From Pelagibacteraceae bacterium AG-426-I15 (GTDB lineage Bacteria; Pseudomonadota; Alphaproteobacteria; Pelagibacterales; Pelagibacteraceae): 64,000 nucleotides of DNA. The DNA lies in NCBI GenBank assembly GCA_003213135.1, contig QCNT01000003.1, forward strand, positions 1 to 64,000, in the 5' to 3' direction. The translations under genes were made by a program, and so were the position numbers. Positions 42,427 to 51,027 of the stretch are shown piece by piece; position 1 is the stretch's first letter; the number at the start of each line of letters is the position of its first letter. Under the pieces are notes generated by a model. It saw nothing but the letters and a program-made list of their open reading frames with translations. It did no database searches and was not told the origin of the DNA.

Positions 42427-45377
42427 GATTTAAGCCTCACGTTTTCTGGATCAATAAAATTTGGTTTAACTACTTCTACCGCTATTGTATTAAGATTGCT
42501 TGTTGAAACAAAAAGGTGACTGCCTATTTTTCTATTTCCTTCTTTGATCAATGCCATAGCAACAGAATGGTTTAGTGTTGGACTAAAATAACTTGAAGTA
42601 ACTTGACCAAGCATCTTCACAGGTTTCTTTATTGGTGTAGAAAGATTCTCTTGCTCGATAACGTGCTGACCCTCTTCAATCCCATATGATTTATCTATTG
42701 GAACCAGACCAACCAACTGCTTTCTGTCAGATTTAATAATATCACTTCTATTTAAAGATCTTTTTCCTATGAAGTCATTTTTGTTTTTACCAATCATCCA
42801 ATTTAGATTTAGGTCAATAGGGGTAACCGTACCATCCGTATCTTGACCGACAATAATGTAACCTTTTTCGGCTCTTAACAAATGCATTGTTTCTGTTCCA
42901 TAAGGAACCAGCTCAATATCTCTGCTAGAATAAAATATTCTTTCCCAAAGTTTTAAAGCATGTTTTGGCGGCACATATATCTCGTAACCTAACTCTCCAG
43001 TAAAGCTAGCCCTTAGAATTCTAACTTGAGTATCTAAATAGTCTAGAAACTTAAAAGTCATATAGGGAAATTTTTCATTGCTGAAATCTACACTTGGAAA
43101 AACTCTTTGAATAATTATTCTAGATTTTGGCCCACTAAGATTAAAAGTTGAAAACTGTTCAGTAATAGAATTCATAAAAACATTCATATGTGGCCATTCT
43201 GTTTGCGCATATTCTTCCATATGAGACAATACACTTGCTGCACCTCCTGTTGTTGTAGTAGCTATAAAGTGTTGATCATTAATTTTGCAAACTATTCCAT
43301 CATCCTTAACCATGCCATCTTCTCCAAGCATAAGGCCATATCTTCCAGACATGGGTTTCATTTTCGTAAAACTGTTTGTGTACATTAAATTAATAAATTG
43401 AAGAGCATCTCTCCCTTTTATTTCTATTTTTCCTAAAGTGCTTCCATCTAAAATACCTGCCGACTCTCTTACTTTTTTAGATTCTCTTTGTACCGCATCA
43501 CGCATACTTTCATTTTCATTTTTTTTAAAATACCAAGGCCTTTTCCACTGTCCTACATCTTCAAAAACAGCATTTTGTTTTTCATGCCAAGGGTGAATAG
43601 GTGTTTTTCTTACTGGATCATAGAATTCGTAAGTGCTTCTCCCAGCTATTGCAGAAAAACTCACAGGGCTGTAAGGAGGTCTATAGGTTGTTGTTCCAAC
43701 TTCAGAAACACTTTTCTTTAATAATTTTGAAGCGATCCCGAGAGCATTAATACTACTTATTTTTCCTTGATCAGTTCCCATGCTATTTGTTGTAAATCGT
43801 TTGAGGTGCTCTATTCGATCAAAACCTTCTCGAATAGCCTGCCTCAAATCTTTTGTTGTAACATCATTTTGTAGATCTATAAAAGATTTTGACCATAATG
43901 ATTTTTTTAAGCTCTTCGTTTCCCAAATTTCTTTAATATAAAATTCTTTAGGTCCCAGTACCTCTATATTTGTATTAACATTATTACACCCCTCTATAAA
44001 ACCTAGTTTTTTATTTACCTCTTCAACAAGTTTTTCAAAATGAAAATTTCCACTCACCGAACCTAAAGTAATTGTATTTTGAAAAGACTTTTCTGGTTTA
44101 AAAGTTAAAATTTTTTCATCCCATTTCACCAACCCTTTAGATTGGGTAAATAAATGTATATCTGGATTTAGACCACCTGATATACAAAGCATTGATGTTT
44201 TGATTTTTAGAGTTTTATCTTTTTTTGTTCTTATAAATACTTTTTCAATTTGATTTTTTCCTTCACAACCCTCTATCTCTGATTTTGGATAAAAAGGAAT
44301 ATTATAATTATTTATTAATTCCAATGTTTCTTTTTCAATTTTTTTAGAATCTCTTACATCTACATATGCTTTTGGTTTATGATTCATATCAACCATTGTT
44401 TTTAGGAGACTAAAAGTTGATGAATTATTTGTAAAAATTACTGGACTTGTATCGGCGACGACACCATATCTATGAATATATTTTTCAAATGACGCAGCGA
44501 GCATTACTCCTGGTAGATCATTATTTCTAAAAGATAAAAATCTCTCTATATGTCCATTAGCAAGTACCGTGTGTTTTGTTCTAATCTTATGCATAACAAG
44601 TTCTGGCTTATTATTATCGGGTTGAGCACCAACTGTTTTATCCTCGATGGCGATTAGGTGATCTTTATAATTGTATGTTGTGACTGTAGTATTTTTTAAT
44701 ATTTTAATATTATTTGCACTTTTTAAAAGCCATTCTGTTTTTTCGATCCAATCAGCACTCTTTTGGCCATCAATAGATTTAATTTTATTTGAATTTCTTA
44801 AAATACCACCAAGATTATTATCTCTTTCTACTAACAAAACATCTTGATCTGTTCCAGCTAACTTTTTTGCAGCTAAAAGACCAGCCAGACCACCACCCAC
44901 AATTAAGATGTCAATGTTATGATGAAGATGAATACTTTTGGATTTAAATTCTCTAGGAGGTTTACCCAACCCTGCTGTTCTTCTAATTAAAGGTTCATAA
45001 ACATTTTTCCAAAAACCCTTGGGACCCATAAAGGTTTTATAATAAAAACCAGCAGAGAATATTGGTGACAAAAGATTATTGATTGATCCTAAGTCCCTTT
45101 TGAGCGATGGCCAACGGTTTTGACTTTTAACAACCATCCCATCATAAATTTTTTTTACTGTCGCTCTGACATTTGGTTCGTTATGTTCATTTATAAGTTG
45201 AACAAGAGCGTTTGGTTCCTCAATTCCACAAGTGTATATTCCTCTAGGTCTATGATATTTAAAACTTCTACCAACAAGTTTAACTTCATTTCTTAATAGG
45301 GCAGAAGCAATAGTATCACCCTGATTCCCACCATATGTTTTTCCATCAAATTTAAAATAAATTTTATTTTCACTCAT
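42423..45377 (-). CDS. soxA: Sarcosine oxidase alpha subunit
   Basis: 984 aa. N-terminal 2Fe-2S-like fold (YFKFDGKTYGGNQGDTIASALLRNEV), NAD-binding domain with DILIVGGGLAGLLAAKKLAGT (about residues 156-176), an actinomycete-type NAD motif, and a C-terminal GcvT domain with SGPKSRIIIQRVF and ELGYEIYVPP (about 600-980) that transfers the methyl carbon to tetrahydrofolate. Oxidises sarcosine to glycine with SoxB, SoxD and SoxG. Operon order soxB, soxD, a small gene, soxA, soxG. Confidence 0.94.
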   Translation of the reverse strand: MSENKIYFKFDGKTYGGNQGDTIASALLRNEVKLVGRSFKYHRPRGIYTCGIEEPNALVQLINEHNEPNVRATVKKIYDGMVVKSQNRWPSLKRDLGSINNLLSPIFSAGFYYKTFMGPKGFWKNVYEPLIRRTAGLGKPPREFKSKSIHLHHNIDILIVGGGLAGLLAAKKLAGTDQDVLLVERDNNLGGILRNSNKIKSIDGQKSADWIEKTEWLLKSANNIKILKNTTVTTYNYKDHLIAIEDKTVGAQPDNNKPELVMHKIRTKHTVLANGHIERFLSFRNNDLPGVMLAASFEKYIHRYGVVADTSPVIFTNNSSTFSLLKTMVDMNHKPKAYVDVRDSKKIEKETLELINNYNIPFYPKSEIEGCEGKNQIEKVFIRTKKDKTLKIKTSMLCISGGLNPDIHLFTQSKGLVKWDEKILTFKPEKSFQNTITLGSVSGNFHFEKLVEEVNKKLGFIEGCNNVNTNIEVLGPKEFYIKEIWETKSLKKSLWSKSFIDLQNDVTTKDLRQAIREGFDRIEHLKRFTTNSMGTDQGKISSINALGIASKLLKKSVSEVGTTTYRPPYSPVSFSAIAGRSTYEFYDPVRKTPIHPWHEKQNAVFEDVGQWKRPWYFKKNENESMRDAVQRESKKVRESAGILDGSTLGKIEIKGRDALQFINLMYTNSFTKMKPMSGRYGLMLGEDGMVKDDGIVCKINDQHFIATTTTGGAASVLSHMEEYAQTEWPHMNVFMNSITEQFSTFNLSGPKSRIIIQRVFPSVDFSNEKFPYMTFKFLDYLDTQVRILRASFTGELGYEIYVPPKHALKLWERIFYSSRDIELVPYGTETMHLLRAEKGYIIVGQDTDGTVTPIDLNLNWMIGKNKNDFIGKRSLNRSDIIKSDRKQLVGLVPIDKSYGIEEGQHVIEQENLSTPIKKPVKMLGQVTSSYFSPTLNHSVAMALIKEGNRKIGSHLFVSTSNLNTIAVEVVKPNFIDPENVRLKS

Positions 45378-45382
45378 ATTTT

Positions 45383-45592
45383 CTAATTAAGTATTTTCTT
45401 TTTTTCTTTTTCATATTCATATCCAGTGATTATGCCATTTTTATATTGGTCTATGAGCTTTTTTAATTGATCAGAAACCTCATCACTTATGACTTTACTA
45501 GTTCCTATTTCTTTAGATTTTTCTGCATTTATATCTTCAAAGAATAAAGAGAAAAAAAATGTGATAAAAAAAATGATTTTAATTTTTTTCAT
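45383..45592 (-). CDS. Exported SHOCT-like mini-protein inside the sox operon
   Basis: 69 aa with a strong signal peptide (MKKIKIIFFITFFFSLFFEDINA, about residues 1-23). The mature part ends with a SHOCT-like helix pair: LKKLIDQYKNGIITGYEYEKEKKKIL. It overlaps the soxD stop by four bases (ATGA) and ends 5 bp before soxA, so it is locked into the operon. SHOCT domains are short C-terminal oligomerisation modules. Why an exported one would sit among cytoplasmic sarcosine oxidase subunits is unclear. It is too short to exclude a chance frame, but the signal peptide and coupling argue for a real gene. Confidence 0.65.
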   Translation of the reverse strand: MKKIKIIFFITFFFSLFFEDINAEKSKEIGTSKVISDEVSDQLKKLIDQYKNGIITGYEYEKEKKKILN

Positions 45593-45942
45593 GTTTTTTT
45601 TACCGCAAAATTTCCAGACCCGACATCAGGCTCTCCTGATGGGGATTTAAGTGTATTTTTAAATCCTTTAATCGGGGGAGGAGATTCTCCCATTTTATAA
45701 ACTTTTAAAATTTCATCAGTAGATGTGTTCCTTATTGCGTTAAACCATTTTTTACACCCATGTGAATGAACCCATCTTTCATAATAAATTCCCTTGGGGT
45801 TTGCACGGATAAAAACATACTCTGACCATTCTCTATCATTTACATTTTCAGGATTTTTTGGTCGAATGACATGGGCTTCACCACCATTAGTAAATTCTGA
45901 CTGATCTCTTTCTCCGCAATATGGACAATTTATTAAAAGCAT
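45589..45942 (-). CDS. soxD: Sarcosine oxidase delta subunit
   Basis: 117 aa zinc-binding subunit. N-terminal INCPYCGERDQSEFTNGGEAHVIRP gives the CxxC; HSHGCKKWFNAIRNTSTDEI gives the later His/Cys ligands. YVFIRANPKGIYYERWVHS is typical. It is one base from soxB and overlaps the mini-protein start. Confidence 0.93.
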   Translation of the reverse strand: MLLINCPYCGERDQSEFTNGGEAHVIRPKNPENVNDREWSEYVFIRANPKGIYYERWVHSHGCKKWFNAIRNTSTDEILKVYKMGESPPPIKGFKNTLKSPSGEPDVGSGNFAVKKT

Positions 45943-45943
45943 T

Positions 45944-47194
45944 TTAGTGAGCTACAGCAGCCGCTCCATGTTCGTCTACTAATCTACCGCTCACAAATCT
46001 TTCTAATGTGAAAGGTGCATTAATAGAGTGAGGTTTATCTTTAGCTATGGTATGTGCAAAAACATTCGCACTTCCTGGTGTTGCTTTAAATCCTCCAGTT
46101 CCCCAACCACAATTAAAATACAAACCTTCAACTTCACATTTACTAATAATAGGACTAGCGTCTGGACAAATATCAACAATACCTCCCCACTGACGAAGCA
46201 TTTTCATTTTTGAAAAGATTGGATAAAGTTCAATGATAGCTCTTATAGTATCCTCAACAATATTATAGCCACCTCTTTGTGTGAAAGAGTTATAACCATC
46301 TGTTCCTGCTCCAATCACTAACTCACCTTTATCTGACTGACTCACATAAGCGTGTACAGCGTTTGACATCACAACAGTATTTATAACTGGTTTGATTGGT
46401 TCTGAGACTAATGCTTGAAGAGGTTTGCTTTGAAGAGGCAACTTAATACCCGCTGTTTCTGCAAGAACACTTGTATGTCCTGATGCAACAACACCAATTC
46501 TTTTTGCTCTAATAATTCCTTTTGAAGTTTCAATACCCTGAACTTTCCCATTTTTTGTTCTAATTTTTTTAACTTCACAATTTTGTATTATATCCACACC
46601 TAATTCATCCGCTCTCATTGCATATCCCCACGCAACAGCATCATGTCGTGCGGTACCAGCCCTTGGCTGATAAGAAGCCCCAAGAACAGGATACCTACAG
46701 TTTTGAATATTCATGATTGGAACAAGTTTTTTTATTTCTTTAGGACTTACCCAGTCAGAGTCTATTCCATTGAGTTTGTTTGCACTAACTCTTCTTCTTA
46801 TTTCTTTAATGTCATGTTCGTTATGGGCTAAGTTCAGAACCCCTCTTTGACTAAACATAACATTGTAATTTAAATCCTGACTTAGGTTTTCCCAAAGTTT
46901 TAATGAGTGATCATAAAGATGTGCACTTTCATCCCAAAGATAATTAGATCTTATAATTGTGGTATTACGACCTGTATTACCTCCGCCCAACCAACCTTTT
47001 TCTATTACAGCAATATTTTTTAAACCATGTTCTTTTGCAAGGTAGTAAGCGGTTCCAAGACCATGTCCGCCACCGCCAACAATGATAATATCATAAAATT
47101 TTCGAGGCTCAGGACTACGCCACATTTTTTTCCAGTTCTCATTATTTGAAAGAGAGTTTTTAATGATATTAAAGATGGAATATTTTTTTCTCAC
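45944..47194 (-). CDS. soxB: Sarcosine oxidase beta subunit
   Basis: 416 aa. FAD domain [37 protein letters not shown]-type start (about residues 34-68), the [12 protein letters not shown] motif, and [17 protein letters not shown], where the His corresponds to the covalent FMN site of tetrameric sarcosine oxidases. The C-terminal [13 protein letters not shown] segment is conserved. First gene of the operon; its start lies 41 bp downstream of the DUF4864-like gene on the same strand. Confidence 0.95.
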   Translation of the reverse strand: MRKKYSIFNIIKNSLSNNENWKKMWRSPEPRKFYDIIIVGGGGHGLGTAYYLAKEHGLKNIAVIEKGWLGGGNTGRNTTIIRSNYLWDESAHLYDHSLKLWENLSQDLNYNVMFSQRGVLNLAHNEHDIKEIRRRVSANKLNGIDSDWVSPKEIKKLVPIMNIQNCRYPVLGASYQPRAGTARHDAVAWGYAMRADELGVDIIQNCEVKKIRTKNGKVQGIETSKGIIRAKRIGVVASGHTSVLAETAGIKLPLQSKPLQALVSEPIKPVINTVVMSNAVHAYVSQSDKGELVIGAGTDGYNSFTQRGGYNIVEDTIRAIIELYPIFSKMKMLRQWGGIVDICPDASPIISKCEVEGLYFNCGWGTGGFKATPGSANVFAHTIAKDKPHSINAPFTLERFVSGRLVDEHGAAAVAH

Positions 47195-47235
47195 AATGAA
47201 AAATTAACAAAAAAAAATGATTTCATCTAGTATTT

Positions 47236-47700
47236 TTAAATTGAAGATCCCATAGAAATTGGGGTTGAAACCATTGTAGTTAACCAACAATTTTGAAGTG
47301 GACCGCTTTTTAAATATTTTTCTACTTGCCATTTAAACATGTAATATTTTTTCTCACTATCCATTACAATTACTTCAAAAATCACTTTATTTTCATCTGA
47401 AAAAATCTCATTAATTTTGTGATCTTTATGGTTAAGAAGCATTTTATAAGACTCTCCTTTTATCATCTCCTTAAATCTATCTAGTGGACCAGTGAAAATT
47501 TTATTAGTTGGATGAGCAAACTCCCATGTCTGTTCAATACCTTGGTCTTTATAACTAAAGTCATTTTTTTTAAGTCCATCTAATTGAATTTTAACAACTT
47601 TCTTTGGAACAATAGTTTCATTTGGTTTCAAAATTTCTGCGAAGGTTGAGCCCAACATAAAAAAAGATAATAAAATAAAAGAATTAAAAATTTTTAACAT
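47236..47700 (-). CDS. Exported DUF4864-like protein
   Basis: 154 aa with a signal peptide ending near residue 21 (GSTFAE). The mature part resembles DUF4864: VKIQLDGLKKNDFSYKDQGIEQTWEFAHPTNKIFTGPLDRFKEMI followed by KWQVEKYLKSGPLQNCWLTTMV. Probable periplasmic protein; no function is known. It may be cotranscribed with sox or stand alone behind the metY hairpin. Confidence 0.65.
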   Translation of the reverse strand: MLKIFNSFILLSFFMLGSTFAEILKPNETIVPKKVVKIQLDGLKKNDFSYKDQGIEQTWEFAHPTNKIFTGPLDRFKEMIKGESYKMLLNHKDHKINEIFSDENKVIFEVIVMDSEKKYYMFKWQVEKYLKSGPLQNCWLTTMVSTPISMGSSI

Positions 47701-47721
47701 TAAACCTTTTTAGAACATTTA

Positions 47722-47756
47722 GTTAGTACGTCAAGTCTACTACTTGACGTACTAAC
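47722..47756. terminator. Perfect 14-bp inverted repeat downstream of metY
   Basis: GTTAGTACGTCAAG and its exact complement flank a 7-nt loop. It lies 12 bp past the metY stop and 22 bp before the next start. No T-run follows on either strand, so it may act as an RNA 3'-end stabiliser, a weak terminator or an operator rather than a standard intrinsic terminator. Confidence 0.55.
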
Positions 47757-47767
47757 AATAATTTAAC

Positions 47768-49063
47768 TTAAGCCGCTAATGCTTGTTTAATGTCAGAAAT
47801 GATGTCATCAGGATGTTCGATACCAATAGAAAGCCTTACATAGCCTGGTGTAACACCAGCTTCAGCCAATTGTTTTTCATTAAGCTGACTATGAGTTGTA
47901 GAAGCCGGATGAATTGCTAAACTTCTAGCGTCACCAATATTTGCGACATGGTAAAGAAGTTTTAAGTTATCAATAAACTTAGCTCCCAACTCTTTGCTTC
48001 CTAAATCCATACCAACTAAAGATCCATAGCCACCCTTCATGTATCTTTTGGCTCTGTCTCTAATTTCACCTTGGTGGTTTGTAGGATAGATAACATTCTT
48101 AACTTTCTTCTGGCCCTCCAAGAATTTTACAACTTTCTCCGCGTTCGCACAGTGTTGTTTCATTCTTAAAGCAACAGTTTCTAAACCCTGAATTATTTGA
48201 AAGGCGTTGAATGGAGATAAAGGAGCACCAAGATCTCTTAATAGAACAACTCGAGCTCTCACAGCAAATGCAACATTTGCACCTGTCATTTTAGGAACGT
48301 CTCTTCCCCAAATCGCACCATTATAACTTGGATCAGGAGTGTTGAACAAAGGTTGTCTCTTTGCATTTCTAACCCAATCAAAGTTTCCACCATCAACAAT
48401 TATTCCTCCAATTGATGTACCATGCCCTCCAATATATTTTGTCAGAGAGTGCATAACTATAGCAGCACCATGTTCTAACGGTCTACATATTACTGGTGCA
48501 GCTGTGTTGTCGATGATCAAGGGTATTCCATGCTTCTTTCCAATGTCAGCAACTTCTTTAATTGGAAAAACTCTAAGATATGGATTAGGACAAGACTCTC
48601 CGTAATAAGCTCTTGTCTTCTCATCAGTTAATTTTTCAAAATTCTTCGGATCTTTTGGATCAGCAAATCTAACTTCAATACCTTGCATACTTAAAGTATT
48701 TTTGAATAAATTTACCGTTCCTCCATAAAGATCAGTCGAAGAAACTATATTGTCTCCCGCTTGACAAACATTCTGCACACAGAATGCAGATGCAGCTTGT
48801 CCCGATCCAACTGCAACCGCAGCCAGCCCACCTTCTAAAGCAGCAACTCTTTTTTCAAGTATATCGCAAGTGGGATTATTAATCCTTGTATAGATGTTAC
48901 CAAACTCTTTTAAACCAAATAAGTTCGCAGCTGTTTTAGCATCTTTAAATTGGTAAGAAGTTGTTTGATAAATAGGAACGGCCACAGCAGTAGTTGCTGG
49001 ATCGCTTCTATATTCACCACCATGAAGACCTATAGTCTCTGGATTTTTTATTTTATCAGTCAT
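47768..49063 (-). CDS. metY: O-acetylhomoserine sulfhydrylase (MetY)
   Basis: PLP enzyme making homocysteine (or methionine, with methanethiol) from O-acetylhomoserine. 431 aa. Cys/Met metabolism PLP family motifs: YTRINNPTCDILEKRVAALEGG, VSSTDLYGGTVNLF, and the PLP lysine in HSLTKYIGGHG (about residue 209). The C-terminal VRLSIGIEHPDDIISDIKQAL is typical. The leader carries two SAM-binding riboswitches, and the ATG at 49063 is preceded by AAAGGAGAG. Confidence 0.95.
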   Translation of the reverse strand: MTDKIKNPETIGLHGGEYRSDPATTAVAVPIYQTTSYQFKDAKTAANLFGLKEFGNIYTRINNPTCDILEKRVAALEGGLAAVAVGSGQAASAFCVQNVCQAGDNIVSSTDLYGGTVNLFKNTLSMQGIEVRFADPKDPKNFEKLTDEKTRAYYGESCPNPYLRVFPIKEVADIGKKHGIPLIIDNTAAPVICRPLEHGAAIVMHSLTKYIGGHGTSIGGIIVDGGNFDWVRNAKRQPLFNTPDPSYNGAIWGRDVPKMTGANVAFAVRARVVLLRDLGAPLSPFNAFQIIQGLETVALRMKQHCANAEKVVKFLEGQKKVKNVIYPTNHQGEIRDRAKRYMKGGYGSLVGMDLGSKELGAKFIDNLKLLYHVANIGDARSLAIHPASTTHSQLNEKQLAEAGVTPGYVRLSIGIEHPDDIISDIKQALAA

Positions 49064-49067
49064 TTTT

Positions 49068-49126
49068 CTCTCCTTTTTTAGTACTTCGACAAATAGTCAG
49101 GCGTACAATACAGTTCAAATGCCCAG
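49068..49126 (-). promoter_or_regulatory. SAM-V-like riboswitch overlapping the metY ribosome-binding site
   Basis: On the minus strand the leader contains CTGGGCATTTGAACTG, TTGTACGCC, a GAC-TATTT-GTC mini-hairpin, then GTACTAAAAAAGGAG. GGGC/GCC forms P1. The loop GTAC pairs with the downstream GTAC, closing a pseudoknot that buries AAAAGGAG, the Shine-Dalgarno site. This layout matches the SAM-V class described from marine bacteria. SAM binding should block translation. Confidence 0.82.
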
Positions 49127-49145
49127 TTTTAATTTGATTAATTTC

Positions 49146-49173
49146 AAAAAAAAACCACCGGCTAAAGCGGTGG
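49146..49173 (-). terminator. SAM-II-controlled intrinsic terminator
   Basis: CCACCG/CGGTGG hairpin followed by nine T on the minus strand. Its inner CGCTTTAGC is exactly complementary to GCTAAAGCG at the 3' side of the upstream aptamer, giving a mutually exclusive antiterminator. Confidence 0.88.
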
Positions 49174-49188
49174 TCTGAAAAGATCTAA

Positions 49189-49240
49189 CGCTTTAGCAGG
49201 TTTTATAAAGCGCTCGCAATTTGTATTAAATCAGCGCTAT
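49189..49240 (-). promoter_or_regulatory. SAM-II riboswitch aptamer
   Basis: The minus strand reads ATAGCGCTGATTTAATAC, AAATTGCGAGCGCTTTATAAA and CCTGCTAAAGCG. It has the P1 pair AGCGCT/AGCGCT around GATTTAA, and a 3' segment beginning GCTAAA that forms the H-type pseudoknot, as in the SAM-II class known from Alphaproteobacteria and Sargasso Sea sequences. With SAM bound, GCTAAAGCG is held in the aptamer and the downstream terminator can form. Confidence 0.88.
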
Positions 49241-49330
49241 GAAGAAATTATATTAGATTTGATACTGCTAAGTCAATAGTAATTTGGTCCATTTTGAACT
49301 ACAAAAAAATGTTATAGAATCAAGCTATTG

Positions 49331-49696
49331 ATGAATAATAAAAATTTAACCCCTGAACAAAAAAATATATTACGCAATGAAGGCACAGAACCACCAGGAT
49401 CGAGTCCTTTAAATCACGAAAAAAGAGTAGGTGATTACCATTGTGCTGGATGTGGAACAAAGTTATTTAGCTCGGATATGAAATACGAAAGTGGATCAGG
49501 CTGGCCTTCTTTCTTTTCATCTTTACCAGGTGTATTCGAGACCAAAACAGATATGAATATTGGATATGAACGAACAGAATATCATTGTAAGAAATGTGGG
49601 GGGCACCATGGACACATATTTGAAGATGGGCCCAAACCAACTGGCACAAGATTTTGTAATAATGGACTTTGCCTGGTTTTTAAGCCTAAAAAATAA
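49331..49696 (+). CDS. msrB: Peptide methionine (R)-S-oxide reductase MsrB
   Basis: About 121 aa repair enzyme for oxidised methionine. Zn site: CAGC (about residues 39-42) and CKKC (about 85-88). GSGWPSFF, the conserved HHGHIFEDGPKPTGTRFCNNG with the catalytic Cys in RFCNNG. The ATG at 49331 is preferred to the in-frame TTG at 49328. Divergent from riboswitch-controlled metY. The end overlaps a convergent membrane-protein gene by 11 bp. Confidence 0.95.
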   Translation: MNNKNLTPEQKNILRNEGTEPPGSSPLNHEKRVGDYHCAGCGTKLFSSDMKYESGSGWPSFFSSLPGVFETKTDMNIGYERTEYHCKKCGGHHGHIFEDGPKPTGTRFCNNGLCLVFKPKK

Positions 49697-50027
49697 CGTA
49701 ATATATAATAAAAACTAAAAGAGCGTATTCAAAAAAAGTTTTAATTTTTTTTACTCTATCTTCACCAAATCTATTTTTTAAATACGAGCCTGCGAAATAA
49801 AACATTAAATGAACAATCCCAACTGCTATTACTATCCCTATCAAAACTGCCTTGATAGAAAAATTTTTATAACCAAAATAGCATGCCAAAGCAAAAGTTA
49901 TCCAAGAGACTTTTGAAATAAATATTTTGAACAAAAGAGCCGTTTTATTGCTAAAAATAGACTGTGTTTTTATAAAGGAGTAGGACCAAATAAGACCTAG
50001 CAGAAAGCTAAAATACTTTATAATCAT
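49686..50027 (-). CDS. Small membrane protein of unknown function
   Basis: 113 aa with three or four hydrophobic segments (about residues 2-19, 40-53, 59-78 and 95-112) and a basic loop (YLKNRFGEDRVKKIKTFFEY). No family recognised. It is divergent from ccdA across 23 bp and overlaps the msrB end. A transport or redox-related role would be guesswork. Confidence 0.55.
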   Translation of the reverse strand: MIIKYFSFLLGLIWSYSFIKTQSIFSNKTALLFKIFISKVSWITFALACYFGYKNFSIKAVLIGIVIAVGIVHLMFYFAGSYLKNRFGEDRVKKIKTFFEYALLVFIIYYVIF

Positions 50028-50050
50028 ATTATTAATAGTATCATTAAATT

Positions 50051-50764
50051 ATGTTTATTAAATCATACATAGCCTTCGGTGCGGGATTTATAAGTTTTTT
50101 ATCACCCTGTGTATTACCTTTAATACCCGGATACATTTCATATATATCTGGACAAAACCTTGAACAAATAGTCGAAAAAAAACAAAAAATTTTAGCTAAA
50201 ACTATTATTTTTTCACTTGGATTTTCTTTAGTCTTTATTTCGTTTGGAGCTACAGCGTCTTACTTTGGGAGTTTTTTAATAAACTACTCAGATACGTTAA
50301 GAATAATTGCAGGAATAATAATAATTATCTTTTCATTACAAGTAATGGGAGTTTTAAAATTGAATATACTTAATAAAGAAAAAAGATTTTATACAAAAAA
50401 TTACTCAAATAATTTATTCTTTCCATTTTTAGTTGGAACTGCTTTTGCTTTTGGATGGACACCATGTATAGGACCGGTGCTTGGATCAATTTTAACATTG
50501 GCCGCTGTAGAAACAAGCATTGCACAAGGCGTCATACTTTTAAGCTTTTATTCATTGGGACTTGCCGTACCGTTTATATTATCAGGGTATGGGATAACGA
50601 AGTTTTTAAGTGTTTCAAAAAATTTAAAATCAAAGATGAGATTAATTTCACTTATAGGAGGATCTATACTTTTAATAACTGGAATACTTATTCTTACAAA
50701 TGTTTTACAGATAGTTGGTTTTTATTTACTTGAAATATTTCCGTTTTTAGAAAATTTTGGTTAA
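50051..50764 (+). CDS. ccdA: Cytochrome c biogenesis protein CcdA (DsbD membrane domain)
   Basis: 237 aa, six membrane segments. The family motifs GAGFISFLSPCVLPLIPGYISYISG (first redox Cys, about residue 20) and GTAFAFGWTPCIGPVLGSIL (second redox Cys, about 138) are intact. Carries reducing power from cytoplasmic thioredoxin across the membrane for cytochrome c maturation. It converges on the glutaredoxin gene, which ends one base away. Confidence 0.93.
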   Translation: MFIKSYIAFGAGFISFLSPCVLPLIPGYISYISGQNLEQIVEKKQKILAKTIIFSLGFSLVFISFGATASYFGSFLINYSDTLRIIAGIIIIIFSLQVMGVLKLNILNKEKRFYTKNYSNNLFFPFLVGTAFAFGWTPCIGPVLGSILTLAAVETSIAQGVILLSFYSLGLAVPFILSGYGITKFLSVSKNLKSKMRLISLIGGSILLITGILILTNVLQIVGFYLLEIFPFLENFG

Positions 50765-51022
50765 TTATAAGGCTAGTAACTTATCGAGTTCACCACTTTT
50801 ATTAGCAGCTTGTAATTCATCGTTACCACCAACATGATGATCGCCTATAAAAATTTGAGGTACAGAGGTTCTTCCTCCGCTTTTCTTTAACATCTCTTCT
50901 CTTTTTGTTTCATCTTCCCAAACATTTATTTCTTCATAAGGAATTTTTTTTGAATCAAGTAAAGCTCTTGCGTAAACGCAATAAGGACAAGGATTACCAG
51001 TGTACATGACAACTTTTTTCAT
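50765..51022 (-). CDS. grxC: Glutaredoxin (dithiol, CPYC)
   Basis: 85 aa. Active site GNPCPYCVYARALLDSK (about residues 9-25). Cis-Pro region RTSVPQIFIGDHHVGGNDEL (about 51-70), which shapes the glutathione site. Reduces disulfides or glutathione mixed disulfides. 6 bp downstream of the DUF2805 gene in the same orientation. Confidence 0.94.
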   Translation of the reverse strand: MKKVVMYTGNPCPYCVYARALLDSKKIPYEEINVWEDETKREEMLKKSGGRTSVPQIFIGDHHVGGNDELQAANKSGELDKLLAL

Positions 51023-51027
51023 AATTA

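Noticed and set aside
49741-50040. Riboswitch or RNA gene between msrB and ccdA
   Set aside because: The stretch is filled by a minus-strand membrane-protein frame with convincing hydrophobic segments, and no structured GC-rich motif is visible.
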